Of a DNA stretch of 40,223 bases, positions 9,608 through 17,073 are shown in pieces. How positions within the stretch are numbered: position 1 is the stretch's first letter; every line of letters starts with the position of its first letter. Both the position numbers and the translations under genes were made by a program. The notes beneath the pieces are model-generated. The model was not told the origin of the DNA. It searched no databases and saw only the letters and a program-made list of their open reading frames with translations. Source of the stretch: Candidatus Fibrimonadaceae bacterium (GTDB lineage: Bacteria; Fibrobacterota; Fibrobacteria; Fibrobacterales; Fibrobacteraceae); NCBI GenBank assembly GCA_031281345.1, contig JAITFN010000024.1, forward strand, positions 1 to 40,223. The letters are read 5' to 3'.

Positions 9608-10023
9608 TTTTTCCTTATCGCTTTTAAGAAGTTCAAAAATGTTTGCTTTTCAAAAGTGCCGGTTGTGATGTGTTTTAAACTTCCGTTTTTGTCTAAAACG
9701 GCAAAAGCGGGAATGCCTTGAATTTCCCAGAGTTCTACGCAGTCTAGAATAGGCAGTGTTTCGCCTTCGCAAAAAATTTGTTCTTCTTTTTCGGTGTTTA
9801 GGCGAACAAAGTAAAAATTATTTTTGAGTTCTTTTATCACAGCAGGGTCTTTAAAAATTGTTTTTTCCATTTCAATGCAAGGAATGCACCAATCTGCGTA
9901 AAATTCAAGCAAAATAGGTTTGCCATTTTTTTTGTTGCCTTCTATTGCCTCTTTGTAAGATACTCCTTGCCCTGCAAAGCTAAAGCAGGCGAAAATTGTT
10001 AAAATTGGTAGTAGAATTTTCAT
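9604..10023 (-). CDS. Exported thioredoxin-fold protein
   Basis: A 139-residue protein with a signal peptide (1-17, ending CFSFA) and a thioredoxin fold. The redox motif is WCIPC (C46, C49) in the context LLEFYADWCIPCIEMEKTIF, and the cis-proline loop is IQGIPAFAVLDKNG. The layout resembles the C-terminal domain of DsbD and thioredoxin_7 proteins, which move electrons or reduce disulfides in the periplasm. It overlaps both neighbours by 4 bp, between a small lipoprotein and a glycosyltransferase. The partner is unknown. Confidence 0.85.
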   Translation of the reverse strand: MKILLPILTIFACFSFAGQGVSYKEAIEGNKKNGKPILLEFYADWCIPCIEMEKTIFKDPAVIKELKNNFYFVRLNTEKEEQIFCEGETLPILDCVELWEIQGIPAFAVLDKNGSLKHITTGTFEKQTFLNFLKAIRKK

Positions 10024-10364
10024 TTTGCAATAGTATCTTTTTTGACAATGGTATCTGGTTTTGCGACTGAATCTGGTTTTGCAATTGAATCTAAAATATC
10101 AATAACAGTTTTTTGAAATATCAACCATTTTTCAGGTTTTTCTTTCAATTCTTCTGTTTTTATTTCAAAGCTATCTGCAGAGAACCCGTGTTTTTCCAAA
10201 ATTTGAAAACGAATAGCCCTGCCATTTTCTGTCTCTCCATATTCCTGTGTTGCTAAACGGAGTTCTGCATAAACAAGGGCAAGAGCATCGTAATTGCTTA
10301 CGTTGTTTTTTTCTTTGCAAGCGCACAAGGCTAGGAACGCAAGTGGTAGAAGAAATTTAGGCAT
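10020..10364 (-). CDS. Small lipoprotein, DUF4296-like
   Basis: A 114-residue protein with a short hydrophobic leader and a candidate lipobox LCAC (modified Cys16), then a mostly helical region (YDALALVYAELRLATQEYGE, residues 25-90) and a repetitive tail of alternating KPD/KKD units (SVAKPD, TIVKKD). The helical region with its 'alvyAELrla' start resembles DUF4296 lipoproteins, whose role is unknown. It overlaps coaBC by 8 bp and the thioredoxin gene by 4 bp, so all are probably translated in series. Confidence 0.65.
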   Translation of the reverse strand: MPKFLLPLAFLALCACKEKNNVSNYDALALVYAELRLATQEYGETENGRAIRFQILEKHGFSADSFEIKTEELKEKPEKWLIFQKTVIDILDSIAKPDSVAKPDTIVKKDTIAK

Positions 10365-11520
10365 TCAACCCCTCAAACACCCGCGAAGCGAGTTCTTCTT
10401 TGCTGCCAAGAGCGAGTTTTGCGCTTTGGCTATTTTTGCTTAAAATTGCATATTCAACTTTATCCTTTCCAAAATTATCCGCTGTGTTCACAACTAAAAT
10501 ATCTATGCCACCGCCTTCAAATTTTTTCTTGGCATTTTGCAAAGCGTTTTCTGTTTCCAGCGCAAAAGATACTATTTTTTGTTTTGACACTTTGTTTTTA
10601 ATTGTGTTTTTCAAAATATTTGGAGTTTCTTCCAATTCCAATTTTTGCATCGCTCTGCTATTTTTCACTTTTTGAACTGCTGTTTGTTTGGGGCGGTAAT
10701 CTGCAACGGCAGCACAGTGCACAATGGCGTTTGCTTTTTTTTGCATTTTAAGCACTGAATTATTCATATCCTTTGCGCTTTTTACTTCTATTATTTCGCA
10801 TTGCTTTGGCAGTTTTGCTTCCATTGGTCCGCAAATTGCTATAACCTGCCAGCCATTACGCAAAAATTCTTTTGCTATTGCCACACCAGTTTTCCCACTT
10901 GATTTATTTGATATATAACGAACAGGGTCTATTGATTCTTGGGTACGTCCCATAGTTATCAGCAGGGTTTTATTCTTCTTTGCCGCAAAAAATTCAAGCT
11001 CATCTGCAATGTCTTCTGGTTCTGGGAACTTCCCTGCTCCCTCTTCGCCGCAAGCTAAATGCCCGGTTGCGGGTTCCACAATTTTAACCCCCCAAGAGCG
11101 GAGGGTTTGCAAATTTCTCTGCACGGCTGGTGAGTTGAACATAACGCAATTCATTGCTGGAACAACCCACTTTTCACCCTGCATTGCCAAAAAGCAAAGA
11201 GATACAGGTTCTTCGCCCGTGCCAGAGGCAAAACGAGCTAAACTTGTTGCGGAACAGGGGGCAATTATGTAAATATCTGCCCAGCGAGGGTAATCTATGT
11301 GCTGAAATGGTTTTGAATCTATGGCGGCGGTTTCTGTGTAAACTGGGAAATTTGAAAGAGCTGCAAAAGTTGTTTGCCCAACAATTTTAGTGGCTTCGGT
11401 AGTCATTACCACACGAACCTCCGCACCTCTTTTTTGCAAAATGCGAAGCAACTCTGGGGCCTTGTAAGCCGCTATGCCGCCCGTCACTCCGAGCAAAATT
11501 TTTTTGCCATGCAAGTTCAC
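10357..11520 (-). CDS. coaBC: Bifunctional phosphopantothenoylcysteine decarboxylase/synthetase
   Basis: A 387-residue enzyme carrying out two steps of coenzyme A synthesis. The N-terminal flavoprotein decarboxylase (CoaC, about 1-180) shows ILLGVTGGIAAYKAPEL, the PRWADIYIIAPCSATSLARFASG flavin region in outline, and PAMNCVMFNSPAVQ. The C-terminal synthetase (CoaB) shows TMGRTQESIDPVRYISNKSSGKTG and AAVADYRPK, ending in the ILVVNTADNFGKD region. The start is taken as GTG at 11520: the reading frame extends upstream without a good ATG, but TATATT lies 7 nt before this GTG and homologues begin just here. The mRNA would be leaderless. First gene of a four-gene operon. Confidence 0.92.
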   Translation of the reverse strand: MNLHGKKILLGVTGGIAAYKAPELLRILQKRGAEVRVVMTTEATKIVGQTTFAALSNFPVYTETAAIDSKPFQHIDYPRWADIYIIAPCSATSLARFASGTGEEPVSLCFLAMQGEKWVVPAMNCVMFNSPAVQRNLQTLRSWGVKIVEPATGHLACGEEGAGKFPEPEDIADELEFFAAKKNKTLLITMGRTQESIDPVRYISNKSSGKTGVAIAKEFLRNGWQVIAICGPMEAKLPKQCEIIEVKSAKDMNNSVLKMQKKANAIVHCAAVADYRPKQTAVQKVKNSRAMQKLELEETPNILKNTIKNKVSKQKIVSFALETENALQNAKKKFEGGGIDILVVNTADNFGKDKVEYAILSKNSQSAKLALGSKEELASRVFEGLNA

Positions 11521-11527
11521 TGGGAAT

Positions 11528-11533
11528 AATATA
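11528..11533 (-). promoter_or_regulatory. -10 box of the coaBC operon
   Basis: Minus strand TTTTTTC-TATATT, 7 nt before the GTG at 11520. The hairpin repeat at 11542-11577 occupies the -35 region. Confidence 0.7.
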
Positions 11534-11541
11534 GAAAAAAT

Positions 11542-11577
11542 CCTGCCCACAAAGTGATGTTGGCAGGGTGAGTAAAA
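11542..11577. repeat. Hairpin repeat, copy 1
   Basis: A 36-nt element with a CCTGCC/GGCAGG stem around an AAAGTGA loop, ending GGGTGAGTAAAA. It matches 14548-14583 at 30 of 36 positions. Confidence 0.6.
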
Positions 11578-11584
11578 ATAATTT

Positions 11585-11619
11585 TGGGAATTACATACTT
11601 TAGTCACCACATCCTCCTT
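11585..11619. repeat. 35-bp inverted repeat, left arm
   Basis: Begins TGGGAATTACATACTTTAGT. Its reverse complement matches 12075-12109 at 33 of 35 positions. The pair encloses the small lipoprotein gene. Confidence 0.85.
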
Positions 11620-11624
11620 CACCC

Positions 11625-11653
11625 TTGACAAAATCGCTAAAAATTTTTATATT
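11625..11653 (+). promoter_or_regulatory. Sigma70-type promoter of the small lipoprotein gene
   Basis: TTGACA at 11625-11630, 17-nt spacer, TATATT at 11648-11653. A leader of about 17 nt carries AAGGAG before the ATG. Confidence 0.85.
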
Positions 11654-11676
11654 ACATAAAACATAAGGAGTACATT

Positions 11677-11979
11677 ATGAATAAAATGATGAAAATCGCA
11701 TTAGTCGCAAGCGCAATGCTTGTTATGTCATTCACCACAGGCTGCTACGAGGTATTGAAGGCTTTAGGCTACAAAGGCCGGGCACCCAATATGAATTATT
11801 GCGTAGTATGCATGCTAGACTCGAGATGGAATTGTTCTTCGGAGGCAGTTAAATGTTATGAGTTAGATGAAGCATTTAACGGAACGCAATGCAAACAACT
11901 TAATGATAAGTTTCCAGATTACCACCATGATGTGTCGACCAAGCCCCCAGGAATAAAAAAATGCCCGAAGTACCAATAG
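11677..11979 (+). CDS. Small cysteine-rich lipoprotein, unknown function
   Basis: A 100-residue protein not recognised as a known family. Residues 1-23 form a lipoprotein signal ending FTTGC, with Cys23 the predicted acylation site. The mature part has six more cysteines (including CVVCMLD, WNCSS, KCYE, QCKQ, KCPK), suggesting disulfides in the periplasm, and no predicted membrane segment. It has a strong promoter and an AAGGAG ribosome-binding site 7 nt before the ATG. It stands alone between the divergent coaBC operon and hslO, inside a 35-bp inverted repeat, so it may have been mobilised as a unit. Confidence 0.75.
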   Translation: MNKMMKIALVASAMLVMSFTTGCYEVLKALGYKGRAPNMNYCVVCMLDSRWNCSSEAVKCYELDEAFNGTQCKQLNDKFPDYHHDVSTKPPGIKKCPKYQ

Positions 11980-12090
11980 CTTGCCATAAAGTCTAGGGTT
12001 GTCTTTGCCGTCAATATTTTCGTCAAGCCAATCTGTTAAAAATTTCTTGTCGGACTTTATATATCCATATTGATAAGGAAGATATGGTGA
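11980..12090 (-). pseudogene. Possible degraded coding fragment
   Basis: The minus strand reads 37 sense codons without a stop, starting SPYLPYQYGYIKSDKKFL and continuing through TDWLDENIDGKDNPRLYGK. The composition looks like real protein, but there is no start, a TAG lies just upstream, and downstream it runs antisense through the lipoprotein gene. It may be the remnant of a displaced gene. The family is not recognised and the call is weak. Confidence 0.22.
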
Positions 12091-12109
12091 CTAAAGTATG
12101 TAATTCCCA
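12075..12109. repeat. 35-bp inverted repeat, right arm
   Basis: Partner of 11585-11619 in reverse orientation with two mismatches. It ends 8 nt before the hslO -10 box. Confidence 0.85.
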
Positions 12110-12117
12110 TAATTTTC

Positions 12118-12123
12118 TACATT
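12118..12123 (+). promoter_or_regulatory. -10 box of hslO
   Basis: TTTTC-TACATT, exactly 6 nt before the ATG at 12130, so +1 should coincide with the start codon. Confidence 0.65.
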
Positions 12124-12129
12124 CCCCAA

Positions 12130-12987
12130 ATGTCCGATATAATAATAAGAGCAACAGGAAAACAAGCTCCGCTGAGGTTTGTGCTTATTTCCATAAAAGA
12201 TGCGATGAATGAAATTGGCTCTAAACACAATGCTAAAAATTATGCTTTGCAATTTATGGCAGAGATATCCATAGCTTCGCTCTTGCTTTCAAGTGGGTTA
12301 AAATTCCCAGGCACTGTTAGTTTGCGTGTGAACATGGATGGAGACTTGCATTTTGCACAAGCAGATTCCACTCCGCAAGGGCTTATTCGGGCTATGATTC
12401 CTCAAAGCGATTTGCAGAGAATTGGTGCAGATGAACCGCTGATAACTCCACAAAACCTAAGTGTTATTCAACTTAACGAAAAAGCGCAGAGAGTAAAGGA
12501 AAGTATTGTGGAAGCACCAAGTGTACAAATGGGAGTTAATTTAACCGCCTATTTGCATCAATCCGAGCAAACAAAAAGTGCGGCTGGAATTTTAGCGGAA
12601 TTTTCCAAAGAAGATTCTGGCAAACTGAATTTTGCAGCAGGTTTTTTAGTGGAAGCATATCCAGATGCAAAAGAAAAAGATTTGGAAATTATGGATGCCG
12701 TCATTCGCAATTTGCCGAATTTGAAAAATTTTTACAATGGCAGTGAATATAAAATAGAAGATTTGGCAGACGAGTTGCGTGGTCCTTATGAAATAGAAAT
12801 TGTCAAAGAGGTTATTCCGCAGGCTTATTGCCCGTGCAACCGCGAAAGAGTCATGACAAGCCTCTCTGGTTTGCACGAATGTGAGATAAGAGACATAAAG
12901 CAAAAGAACGAGGTTTTAGATGTGGTATGCGACTTTTGTAGAACTCACTACGCCGTAGCACCAAACGAATTAGTCTTTCCACAATGA
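12130..12987 (+). CDS. hslO: Hsp33 redox-regulated chaperone
   Basis: A 285-residue cytosolic holdase activated by oxidative unfolding. The N-terminal core (1-200) is recognisable, and the C-terminal zinc switch has the four ligand cysteines as CPC (C234, C236) and CDFC (C267, C270), with the standard spacing. All four are present, so the redox switch should work. No ribosome-binding site is visible and the -10 box is 6 nt from the ATG. The last 18 bp overlap the 3' end of the convergent ExbB-like gene. Confidence 0.94.
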   Translation: MSDIIIRATGKQAPLRFVLISIKDAMNEIGSKHNAKNYALQFMAEISIASLLLSSGLKFPGTVSLRVNMDGDLHFAQADSTPQGLIRAMIPQSDLQRIGADEPLITPQNLSVIQLNEKAQRVKESIVEAPSVQMGVNLTAYLHQSEQTKSAAGILAEFSKEDSGKLNFAAGFLVEAYPDAKEKDLEIMDAVIRNLPNLKNFYNGSEYKIEDLADELRGPYEIEIVKEVIPQAYCPCNRERVMTSLSGLHECEIRDIKQKNEVLDVVCDFCRTHYAVAPNELVFPQ

Positions 12988-14391
12988 ATTCAAAACTGCA
13001 AGGCTTTGGATTCTTATCTCTGTTGTTATATAGTCAAGGGTTTCGCTAAGTTTGCCGTGGAACAGCATAATTGGAATTGCGATTATCAAACCTGTTTCAG
13101 TTGTTATTAAGGCTTCGGAAATTCCACCTGCCAAAATTCTGGCATCGTTTGTGCCAACTTGGGTAATAACCTGAAACAGCAATATCATTCCAGTAACGGT
13201 GCCCAAAAGACCGAGCAAAGGAGCCACCGTGCCAAGTGCCGCTAAAAATCCCATGCGTTTTTCCAGTTTGGATTGCTCGGTGAGCATCACTCTCTGCAAA
13301 TCTTTTTGCGCCTCGGATTTTGAGTTTGAAGCATTTTCAACTATTGCCGCTAAAATTTTTCCAAGGCTGGTTTTTTGTTTTTTGCACAAGGTTTTAGCCT
13401 CTTCAATATGGTTGTTTTTTATTAGCTCTTGAAGTTTGCGTGTGAATGTTTTTGAAACATGCCCTCTGTGCCCCAGCACAAACAGGCGTTCCAAGGCTAT
13501 GAGCAAAGCCGCCAAAGCAACCAGCGCAAGAGGGTACATCACAAGCCCACCCGCTTTGAACCAAGACAAAAATTTTTGCGAGTATGTTTGCTCAACAGAA
13601 TTTGTGCTTGCCCCCATAACGGCTTTTGTTTGCAAAACATCTATTGGAATCCAAGCGGAATCCGATTTTTGCTGCGCACTTAAAACGCTTTGCTTTATAT
13701 CTGCGGAAAATTCTTTTGAAAGTGCGGAACGCCATTCAAAAACTTTTCCAGAAAGCGTTCCGGTTCTCATAACAGCTTTAACGTCGTTGTTCTGCAAATC
13801 AGCATCTGCGAAAAACACTGTTCCGAGTCTTAAACGATAGGAATCTTTTAAGGAGAGTTCCTGAGATTCCGTCAGTTTAAGCCTGCTCTGCCTGTCTTGA
13901 AAGTAGGTTTTGATGTCTGGCGGGTTGTTTGCGAAATTCAGCAGGCGTTCTTCCAATTTCGCAGGGAAATCTTGTGGGATTTCCTCAATGCTTTTATCTA
14001 TTGCCTGCTTAACCTGCAAATTGAAATTATCCAAGGCATTTTTTGTTGCCGTTGCTTTTTCTTTTTGTTCCAAAGCCAAATTGCGAAGCGCACCGAGTTC
14101 TGTTGCCGCCCTAGACATATTATCTGAAACTTTTGAGTATTGCCCTTCTAAAAGCCGTGTTTCGTTTTGGTATTCCGTATTTTCCTGATTTTGCATATAG
14201 CGTTTTTGCCAACGAGCCGCTTCTGCTTTTTCCAATTGATTTGCTTTTTCCATTCGAACTTTTTTAAGAGCATCTATTTCCAACCTCAGAGAGTCAAGAG
14301 TACGCTGTTGTTGCGCAGCAACAATGTCTGCCGGAGTTTTTTGGGCAAAAAGCAAGCTGGCTGCTAGAAATAAGAGTATTATTATTGGCAT
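12970..14391 (-). CDS. DUF3450-ExbB fusion (TtpC-like proton-channel protein)
   Basis: A 473-residue membrane protein. Residues 1-16 are a signal peptide (LLFLAASLLFAQ). Residues 20-125 are a predicted periplasmic coiled coil, and the DUF3450-like region extends to about 255. The C-terminal third is a MotA/TolQ/ExbB domain with three membrane segments near 283-305, 378-405 and 415-440, including GFLAALGTVAPLLGLLGTVTGM and the ITTETGLIIAIPIMLF helix. This is the architecture of TtpC, the accessory ExbB-like protein of Vibrio TonB2 systems. Normally exbB, exbD and tonB follow; here the next gene is convergent hslO, so it is an orphan. It probably couples proton flow to outer-membrane work, by inference. 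Confidence 0.82.
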   Translation of the reverse strand: MPIIILLFLAASLLFAQKTPADIVAAQQQRTLDSLRLEIDALKKVRMEKANQLEKAEAARWQKRYMQNQENTEYQNETRLLEGQYSKVSDNMSRAATELGALRNLALEQKEKATATKNALDNFNLQVKQAIDKSIEEIPQDFPAKLEERLLNFANNPPDIKTYFQDRQSRLKLTESQELSLKDSYRLRLGTVFFADADLQNNDVKAVMRTGTLSGKVFEWRSALSKEFSADIKQSVLSAQQKSDSAWIPIDVLQTKAVMGASTNSVEQTYSQKFLSWFKAGGLVMYPLALVALAALLIALERLFVLGHRGHVSKTFTRKLQELIKNNHIEEAKTLCKKQKTSLGKILAAIVENASNSKSEAQKDLQRVMLTEQSKLEKRMGFLAALGTVAPLLGLLGTVTGMILLFQVITQVGTNDARILAGGISEALITTETGLIIAIPIMLFHGKLSETLDYITTEIRIQSLAVLNSLWKD

Positions 14392-14402
14392 TTGTATGGG
14401 AG

Positions 14403-14408
14403 AATATA
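14403..14408 (-). promoter_or_regulatory. -10 box of the ExbB-like gene
   Basis: Minus strand TTTTTTTC-TATATT, 11 nt before the ATG at 14391. The predicted leader is about 4-5 nt with no ribosome-binding site. Confidence 0.65.
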
Positions 14409-14419
14409 GAAAAAAATGA

Positions 14420-14444
14420 CCAGCCTACGGCTGTTCGCCAGCGA
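14420..14444. repeat. REP-like element, copy 2
   Basis: Reverse complement of the element at 9476-9500 with a compensatory pair of changes (T-A to G-C) in the stem around CCGTAGG. Confidence 0.6.
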
Positions 14445-14519
14445 AACGCAAATTAGATAGGCGTTTGTGCCTGTCCAAAAGTTTTGTCAAGAAAACAGGC
14501 ATTGTTAGAAAATTTTTAA

Positions 14520-14583
14520 TGTCCGTAGGACAGCCCGAAGGGCGAACCCTGCACACGAAGTGAAAATTGCAGGGTGAGTAAAA
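14520..14583. repeat. Triple-hairpin repeat including copy 2 of the 36-nt element
   Basis: TGTCC-GTA-GGACA, then GCCC-GAA-GGGC, then CCCTGC...GCAGGG followed by TGAGTAAAA. The third part matches 11542-11577; the first has the CCGTAGG core of the REP-like elements. Confidence 0.6.
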
Positions 14584-14710
14584 TTTCCTTTGTCTGAACC
14601 AGAATAAACAGAACAATGAAAAACGTCCATATACAAAATCTTTACCAAGTGTCCGTTATACCTATTTTTCAGAATTAAAGAATTTACAGAATAATACAAT
14701 GATATGTTTT

Positions 14711-14736
14711 TAGGGGCGACCCTCGCGGTCGCCCTA
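14711..14736. repeat. GGGCGACC hairpin
   Basis: GGGCGACC and GGTCGCCC (8 bp) around a 5-nt loop, flanked by TAG/CTA. It lies just past the 3' end of the FISUMP gene but has no T-run on that strand, so it resembles a dispersed palindromic repeat more than a terminator. Confidence 0.5.
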
Positions 14737-14745
14737 AATGTGAAA

Positions 14746-15863
14746 TTAATCCTGCAAGCAACGAACACTGAACAAGAGACTCTTATCGCCGCCGCCCCCG
14801 AACACGTTCTCGGAGGCGTAGTACATATTCATGATGTAAGCGTATATATTCATGATGTAACCGTCGTCGCTACGGATCTCACTGAACTCACTGGCACTCC
14901 ACCAGTCGCCGCTGTCGCCGACATTGCTGAAATAGACACCATACTTGCAGCCGCCACCCGGAAGGGCGGAAAAGCCATAGGTGTCCTCGCACAGATAATC
15001 CTTGTCTGAACCTGTAGGGCCGCAACTATTCCAGCCTTCTTTTGTCTTCAAATGCTTGCCCGCTGTTGAGGAACCGCCTACCGATGACACCAACGCCTTC
15101 CATTCATCTTCGCTTGGCAAATGCCAGCCGCTGGGACAAATGCCTCTGTGATTCACATCGCTTCCGTTCCACATCTGGCTATTGTATTTTGCATCTATGC
15201 CCATAGCCGCTGACCAGTCATACAATCTGCCGTATTTGGCACAGTTGGCTTGTATTTGAGCGTTTGATAATGTAATCGAACCTTTTCTGTCTTCATACAC
15301 CTCACCGCCTTCGCCATAGCATTTGCTACCTTCAACGGCATAATTCAAATTTTCCGCCATCCAAGTTTGGTTGCCAATTTTAACGGTCTTGTAGGTTTTA
15401 CCACCACAAGATACGGTGCCGTTACCTGTCACGGCATTTGGGCAATTACCGCCCCCACCGCTAGGTGAAGATGAACTACTAGGCGTTGAACTTGACGAAG
15501 CTACAGATGAGCTACTGCTCTGCAATGACGAACTGCTAGAACCATTTGAGCTACTACTCTGCACAGAACTGCTGCTACCGCTTGGGCTTGAACCATTAGG
15601 GCAACTATTGCTCAACTGACCAGTGCAAGTGCTGACGGTGTAAAAGGACCTGTCAGGCAGGTATTGCCTGCTATAATGCAATACTCGTAGCTTTGCTCGC
15701 TACCGCTACTGTTTCGAACAGAAGAAGACGAACTTTTTTGCCGCAAAGAACTGCTGGAAATCTGGGCATTGTCATCGCCACCACCTGATGAGCAGGAAAG
15801 GGTGAATGTCAAGACAAGGACTAAAATTGCCGCTAAAAATGTTGTTTTATTACCAAAAGTCAT
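14746..15863 (-). pseudogene. FISUMP-domain lipoprotein broken by a frameshift
   Basis: Two overlapping frames make one gene. The first (from 15863) gives a lipoprotein signal with lipobox TLSC, poly-serine stretches and YEYC...CLTGPFT before stopping. The second (entered near 15630) continues as YTVSTCTGQLSNSC, a long Ser-rich linker and a full FISUMP domain (TYKTVKIGNQTWMAENLNYA ... CPSGWHLPSEDEW ... WWSAS ... LLFSVRC). One base is missing, or two are extra, near the ACACCG at about 15625. A -1 slip on CCTTTT would restore the frame, but four Ts are a weak slippery site. FISUMP proteins are surface lipoproteins of unknown function with a C-type-lectin-like fold. Decay, sequencing error and rare recoding are all possible. 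Confidence 0.8.
14821..14862. repeat. 21-bp in-frame tandem duplication in the FISUMP tip
   Basis: Two adjacent 21-bp units (14821-14841, 14842-14862) agree at 19 of 21 positions. On the coding strand they give GYIMNIY and AYIMNMY, lengthening the variable segment before LLFSVRC by seven residues. Confidence 0.8.
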
Positions 15864-15873
15864 ATTTAGAAAT

Positions 15874-15879
15874 AATATA
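15874..15879 (-). promoter_or_regulatory. -10 box of the FISUMP lipoprotein
   Basis: Minus strand TTTTTTC-TATATT, 10 nt before the ATG at 15863. Predicted leader 3-4 nt. Confidence 0.65.
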
Positions 15880-15905
15880 GAAAAAATCCGCTGGGTTGTT
15901 TGCCA

Positions 15906-16121
15906 TTATTTTAACATAGCCAAAGTTTCTTTCATTGTCATTCCATCGGCACCAATATCAAGGATTTTTTGGTCTTCCATTAACCAATCAAAAATATCCT
16001 GACCCTCTGGGCGAAGCCTATCGTTATGAACATAATCATTTTCTTCCAAATATTTTCCATACGCCTCTTTGGTAAAAAAGGGCGATATCCAACCTTGCGG
16101 AGTGAATGATGAGTTATTCAT
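15906..16121 (-). CDS. Small acidic protein, unknown function
   Basis: A 71-residue protein beginning MNNSSFTPQGWISPFFTKEA and ending in an acidic helical stretch (IFDWLMEDQKILDIGADGMT, then MKETLAMLK). There is no signal peptide, membrane segment or recognised family. The start at 16121 is chosen because TATATT lies 7 nt upstream; an earlier in-frame ATG at 16148 lies before that promoter. It sits between a KilA-N gene and a FISUMP gene on the same strand, each with its own promoter. Confidence 0.6.
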   Translation of the reverse strand: MNNSSFTPQGWISPFFTKEAYGKYLEENDYVHNDRLRPEGQDIFDWLMEDQKILDIGADGMTMKETLAMLK

Positions 16122-16128
16122 AATGTAT

Positions 16129-16134
16129 AATATA
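16129..16134 (-). promoter_or_regulatory. -10 box of the 71-residue protein gene
   Basis: Minus strand TTTC-TATATT, 7 nt before the ATG at 16121, predicting a leaderless or one-base-leader mRNA. Confidence 0.6.
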
Positions 16135-16230
16135 GAAAGATTGCGCATTTAGGGCAAAGGGTTACCCCTACGTATTTTCTATCTTTAAGGCTGAAATTAC
16201 AAGATGACGGAGAATAATAGAGCGTAAATC

Positions 16231-17046
16231 CTATCTCAAAAGTTTTTTATTCTCTGCTTCATTTAGAATACTCATTTGTTGAATGGCTATTCCATTTAAT
16301 TTTATGAGCCGTTCTTTTTGTGGAATACCGTCATTTATCAACACAGCATTTATGTTTTCCATATTTGAAAGGCAGATTAACTCATTTATAGAAGCATAAT
16401 CTCTTATATTTCCTTTCAAATCGTTATTTTTATCTCGCCATTGCTTTGCTGTCATTCCAAAGAGAGCTACGTTTAAGACATCGGCTTCGTTGGCGTATAT
16501 AATGGAGGTTTGTTGTGGTGTGAGCTTTGCTGGAATAAGGTTGTGTTTAATGGCATCGGTGTGAATGTGGTAGTTTATTTTTGCAAGTTCTCGCTTTGCC
16601 GACCAGCCTAGTTGTTTTTGTTCTTCTTCTTTGAGTCGCTGAAACTCTTTGATTAGGTATAATTCAAATTCTATAGAAATCCAGCTTGCGAATTTGAAAG
16701 CAATGTCTTTGTGAGCATAAGTTCCTCCGTTACGGCCTGATTTTGAAATTAAGCCAATGGCATTGGTTTTTTCAATCCATTTTTGCGGAGATAGAGTAAA
16801 GGCATTTAATCCAGCTTCTTTTCTAAACCCCTCGAATTCGATGGGTTTAAAATTTGGATTGTATAGGCATTCCCAAACACCTAGATATTCTATTGTATTT
16901 CTGTTTCTCATCCAGTTGCTAATTACGGTATTTGGTTCGGCGGTTTTGAATTTAGCGATGTCTGTTATGCAGATATAATCGCCATTTGCATTTTGTTGAA
17001 TGGCAATTTCCCTGCCTTGCACATTTACGGTTTCCTTTTTACCCAT
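16231..17046 (-). CDS. KilA-N domain DNA-binding protein
   Basis: A 271-residue protein. Residues about 10-130 form a KilA-N domain: DYICITDIAKF, the NWMRNRNTIEYLGVWE helix region, and the closing GRNGGTYAHKDIAFKFASWI motif followed by FELYLIKEF. KilA-N domains bind DNA and are common in phages and integrated elements. The C-terminal half (about 145-271), with LTPQQTSIIYANEADVLNVA and GMTAKQWRD, is often found behind such domains; its role is unknown. The start at 17046 is preferred because TAGGAGA lies 7 nt upstream; an in-frame ATG at 17076 is the alternative. The gene is probably phage-derived and is the clearest mobile-type gene in the window. Confidence 0.82.
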   Translation of the reverse strand: MGKKETVNVQGREIAIQQNANGDYICITDIAKFKTAEPNTVISNWMRNRNTIEYLGVWECLYNPNFKPIEFEGFRKEAGLNAFTLSPQKWIEKTNAIGLISKSGRNGGTYAHKDIAFKFASWISIEFELYLIKEFQRLKEEEQKQLGWSAKRELAKINYHIHTDAIKHNLIPAKLTPQQTSIIYANEADVLNVALFGMTAKQWRDKNNDLKGNIRDYASINELICLSNMENINAVLINDGIPQKERLIKLNGIAIQQMSILNEAENKKLLR

Positions 17047-17073
17047 AACGCAATCTCCTAATTTTACAGTTTG

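Larger units (their letters stand above)
14392..14745. other. Gene-free interval with hairpin repeats
   Basis: No gene is supported. After the ExbB-like promoter it holds at least five inverted repeats: CAGCC-TAC-GGCTG with TTCGC-CAG-CGAA, GCCTGT...ACAGGC, TGTCC-GTA-GGACA, GCCC-GAA-GGGC, CCCTGC...GCAGGG and the GGGCGACC hairpin near 14713. Short open frames here are by-products of the repeats. Confidence 0.6.

Noticed and set aside
11521-11631. N-terminal extension of coaBC starting at 11631
   Set aside because: The extension is read through the promoter, the 36-nt hairpin repeat and the inverted repeat. The GTG at 11520 fits the family and the -10 box.
14425-14768. Two short minus-strand open frames (63 and 87 codons) containing FYSPC and HFV-like words
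   Set aside because: They fall in the hairpin-repeat array. The recurring peptide words come from the repeats, and there is no ribosome-binding site or plausible start.
15612-15681. An independent gene starting at the ATG at 15681
   Set aside because: It would lack any signal peptide, and its first residues continue the motif interrupted in the upstream frame, so the two frames are one broken gene.
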